Origin: Gordoniibacillus chartarius
GTDB lineage: Bacteria > Bacillota > Bacilli > Paenibacillales > NBRC-103111
Length of the DNA stretch: 16,183 bases
Direction of reading: 5' to 3'
NCBI RefSeq assembly: GCF_042432825.1
Contig: NZ_JBHLWN010000086.1
Span: 1-16,183, forward strand
A program made the translations under genes and the position numbers. The notes under the pieces were generated by a model. That model had not been told where the DNA came from. It saw only the letters and a program-made list of their open reading frames with translations, and searched no databases. Below, one piece after another: positions 14,595 through 16,183 of the stretch (within the stretch, counting starts at the first letter, position 1; the number at the start of each line of letters is the position of its first letter).

Positions 14595-16183
14595 ACAAAT
14601 CATCTCCATCCATATAAGGGACTTCACTAACAGGAATCTCATCAATAATTAAATGGTCACTAATGTAATAAATCCAAGTCTGGTCGAGAATGGAAGAGTA
14701 GTCTTGCAAATTCAAAGATAATTCACGAACTTCCTTTGAGCTTAAAATAATAAATCTGCTTTTGCCCTCGGCATCCTCACTAACAAAATCAACGAGCCCG
14801 AAGGCATTCTGTACCTTTACGTTTACCCTACCTCTTCTAAATTCATAATCACGAACTACACCCTCATAATCAGCTGGTATTATTCGGGCATACTCAGAAT
14901 TACTTGGTACAACGTGAAACTGAGCAATCTTTTTGATTGAGCGAATTTGAATACTTCTTTCACGATCCACCTGTTCGAGACGATCATTACGCCGCTCTTC
15001 TGTTTCCTCAATCAATGATAGCGTCTGATTGATGAGAGCGCTGTTACGGTGATCTATATTAGTGTTTTGGTACTGTTGTAGCCGGTCATACAAAGAATTC
15101 ATCTGTGCTTCGAATGAACGACGCAAAAATTGGCTTTTTTTATTCAATTGTTCCTCGCGACAGGTACGCATATGATTAAGCAGATGCCGTGATTGTTTAA
15201 TCACTTCGGGTTTGAAAGAATGATCTTCAATCTCAATTGTTTTAACATCAATAACGTGACTTGAAAATAACCAGTAAGGATCAATACGAACAAATGTATT
15301 ATCAGATCGTTTACCCGTAAGCAAGAGCTCTCTCTGCAGTTCACGACCAGTACCATCCGTTAAAATGATTTCATTCAACTCAATTATCATTGGCTCGTTG
15401 ATTTGATAGGTGAATGAAAAAGTCGGAATAGATAATTGCTGTAGTTCACGTTCCGTTAATGATAACGCTAGCTTAACCAAGTCATGTCCTGGTTTTAATA
15501 AAGGAAGTTCATCCGTTTCTTTTCTTTCATTAATTGTGAATCTCTGTGATTCGTCATTCTTCAAATATATCCGTTGCTTACGAGCAAATTCACGTATCAT
15601 TTTTGGAAAGCGTTCAATCCGCACTGAAGATTGATCTGAAGAAACATGCATCCGGATCGAGGTTGAATGGAATTGATCTAGCACAAATTCTCCGTAGACT
15701 CTTGAGGGAAGACTTTCTAACGTCGTTGCATGGTATTCCCTTTTCATGCCCGGCAAATCAAAGCTAAGTTCGTCCATTCGTTCTTTTTGTGCAAGCTCGA
15801 GTAGTTTTTGATGCTCATCGGATAGTCGCTTTTCCATTCTAGCTATAATATCATCAAGATGCTCTCTACCGGAGATGGCTTGTTCCATTAAACTAGCCAA
15901 ATCCAATTCCTCATCTTCTAACACTTCCCCAATAAAGTCATAGACAAGTTCTTGCCCTAAATCCAGACGCATTTGTTCCATCTTCTCGAGCAATCTTCTC
16001 ATGACGTCGCCTTCACGCGTGTTTGTTGCAACGAGGTTAAAGATAAACACTTCATTTTTTTGTCCGATCCGATGTATACGACCCATACGTTGCTCTAAGC
16101 GATTGGGGTTCCATGGAATATCATAATCCTGAATTTCGAAAGTACTGCGCATTAAAAACATAAAAAGGGCTCCAAATCTTTGG
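14575..16183 (-). CDS. SNF2/RapA-type helicase, C-terminal half (5' end at or beyond the window edge)
   Basis: Starts within the second RecA-like domain: DYDIPWNPNRLEQRMGRIHRIGQ is motif VI of SNF2-family ATPases, and it is followed by FNLVATNTREGDVMRRLLEKM, usual in bacterial members. A region with heptad-like charge pattern (about residues 325-410 from position 16161) is probably coiled coil. A C-terminal beta-rich domain follows. No methylase or nuclease motif is seen. Walker A and B would lie outside the window. Residues before DYDIPWNP do not resemble the expected motif V (EGxNLQ), and an ATG at 16161 has GGAG eight bases upstream, so the gene may be truncated here instead of merely cut by the window. 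A DISARM DrmD-like identity is possible but not shown. Confidence 0.75.
   Translation of the reverse strand, partial: QRFGALFMFLMRSTFEIQDYDIPWNPNRLEQRMGRIHRIGQKNEVFIFNLVATNTREGDVMRRLLEKMEQMRLDLGQELVYDFIGEVLEDEELDLASLMEQAISGREHLDDIIARMEKRLSDEHQKLLELAQKERMDELSFDLPGMKREYHATTLESLPSRVYGEFVLDQFHSTSIRMHVSSDQSSVRIERFPKMIREFARKQRIYLKNDESQRFTINERKETDELPLLKPGHDLVKLALSLTERELQQLSIPTFSFTYQINEPMIIELNEIILTDGTGRELQRELLLTGKRSDNTFVRIDPYWLFSSHVIDVKTIEIEDHSFKPEVIKQSRHLLNHMRTCREEQLNKKSQFLRRSFEAQMNSLYDRLQQYQNTNIDHRNSALINQTLSLIEETEERRNDRLEQVDRERSIQIRSIKKIAQFHVVPSNSEYARIIPADYEGVVRDYEFRRGRVNVKVQNAFGLVDFVSEDAEGKSRFIILSSKEVRELSLNLQDYSSILDQTWIYYISDHLIIDEIPVSEVPYMDGDDLYATRAK

Noticed and set aside
1..16183. CRISPR array, tRNA, rRNA or retron-like noncoding RNA
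   Set aside because: No regularly spaced repeats, cloverleaf or reverse transcriptase was seen anywhere in the window.

Overview
The window reads as an accessory (defence or genomic-island) segment from a low-GC Gram-positive bacterium, most likely Paenibacillus or a related Bacillales. The grounds are strong GGAGG-type ribosome binding sites, frequent GTG/TTG starts, a YhaM-like exoribonuclease, and IS21 and IS5 elements of types common there. The genus is inferred. No rRNA, tRNA or CRISPR was seen. Every gene called is on the minus strand, so transcription runs right to left.

Left part (1-7261): a compact operon. From upstream to downstream it holds a zinc-ribbon plus PD-(D/E)xK nuclease (TTG start, 7261), a DinG/XPD-type helicase with four cysteines between Walker A and Walker B, and a large protein with the C-terminal RNase H/PIWI module of the pPIWI-RE family. 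The first two overlap by ATGA and the next two by 35 bases. This matches the predicted three-gene pPIWI-RE conflict island, thought to act against invading nucleic acid, and it looks intact here. Downstream in the same direction is a YhaM-like OB-fold/HD gene whose frame breaks inside the HD motif near the left edge.

Middle part (7262-9565): a short promoter/operator-like region, then a second minus-strand set. It contains a short unknown gene, a DraG-type ADP-ribosylglycohydrolase with a one-base frameshift, and a PPP-type metallophosphatase. The last two are enzyme types that remove ADP-ribose or phosphate. A small reading frame that once led this set has been cut by an insertion sequence.

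Mobile part (9566-13665): an IS5-like element with 16-bp inverted repeats, itself split by a complete IS21-family element (11054-13526, istA and istB, imperfect 49-bp ends, 5-bp duplication CGTGT). Removing the IS21 and one duplicate restores the IS5 transposase start in frame. The IS5 transposase also carries a separate one-base frameshift.

Right part (13666-16183): a minus-strand unit of a SNF2-type helicase C-terminal half (5' end at or beyond the window edge), an overlapping unknown protein of about 136 residues and an unknown 62-residue protein, closed by a clear intrinsic terminator. This could be a second defence-type operon, but its identity is not established.

Several reading frames in the window are broken by single-base shifts, while the three PIWI-RE genes and istA/istB are clean. 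That is either real decay of the surroundings or residual indel errors in the assembly.
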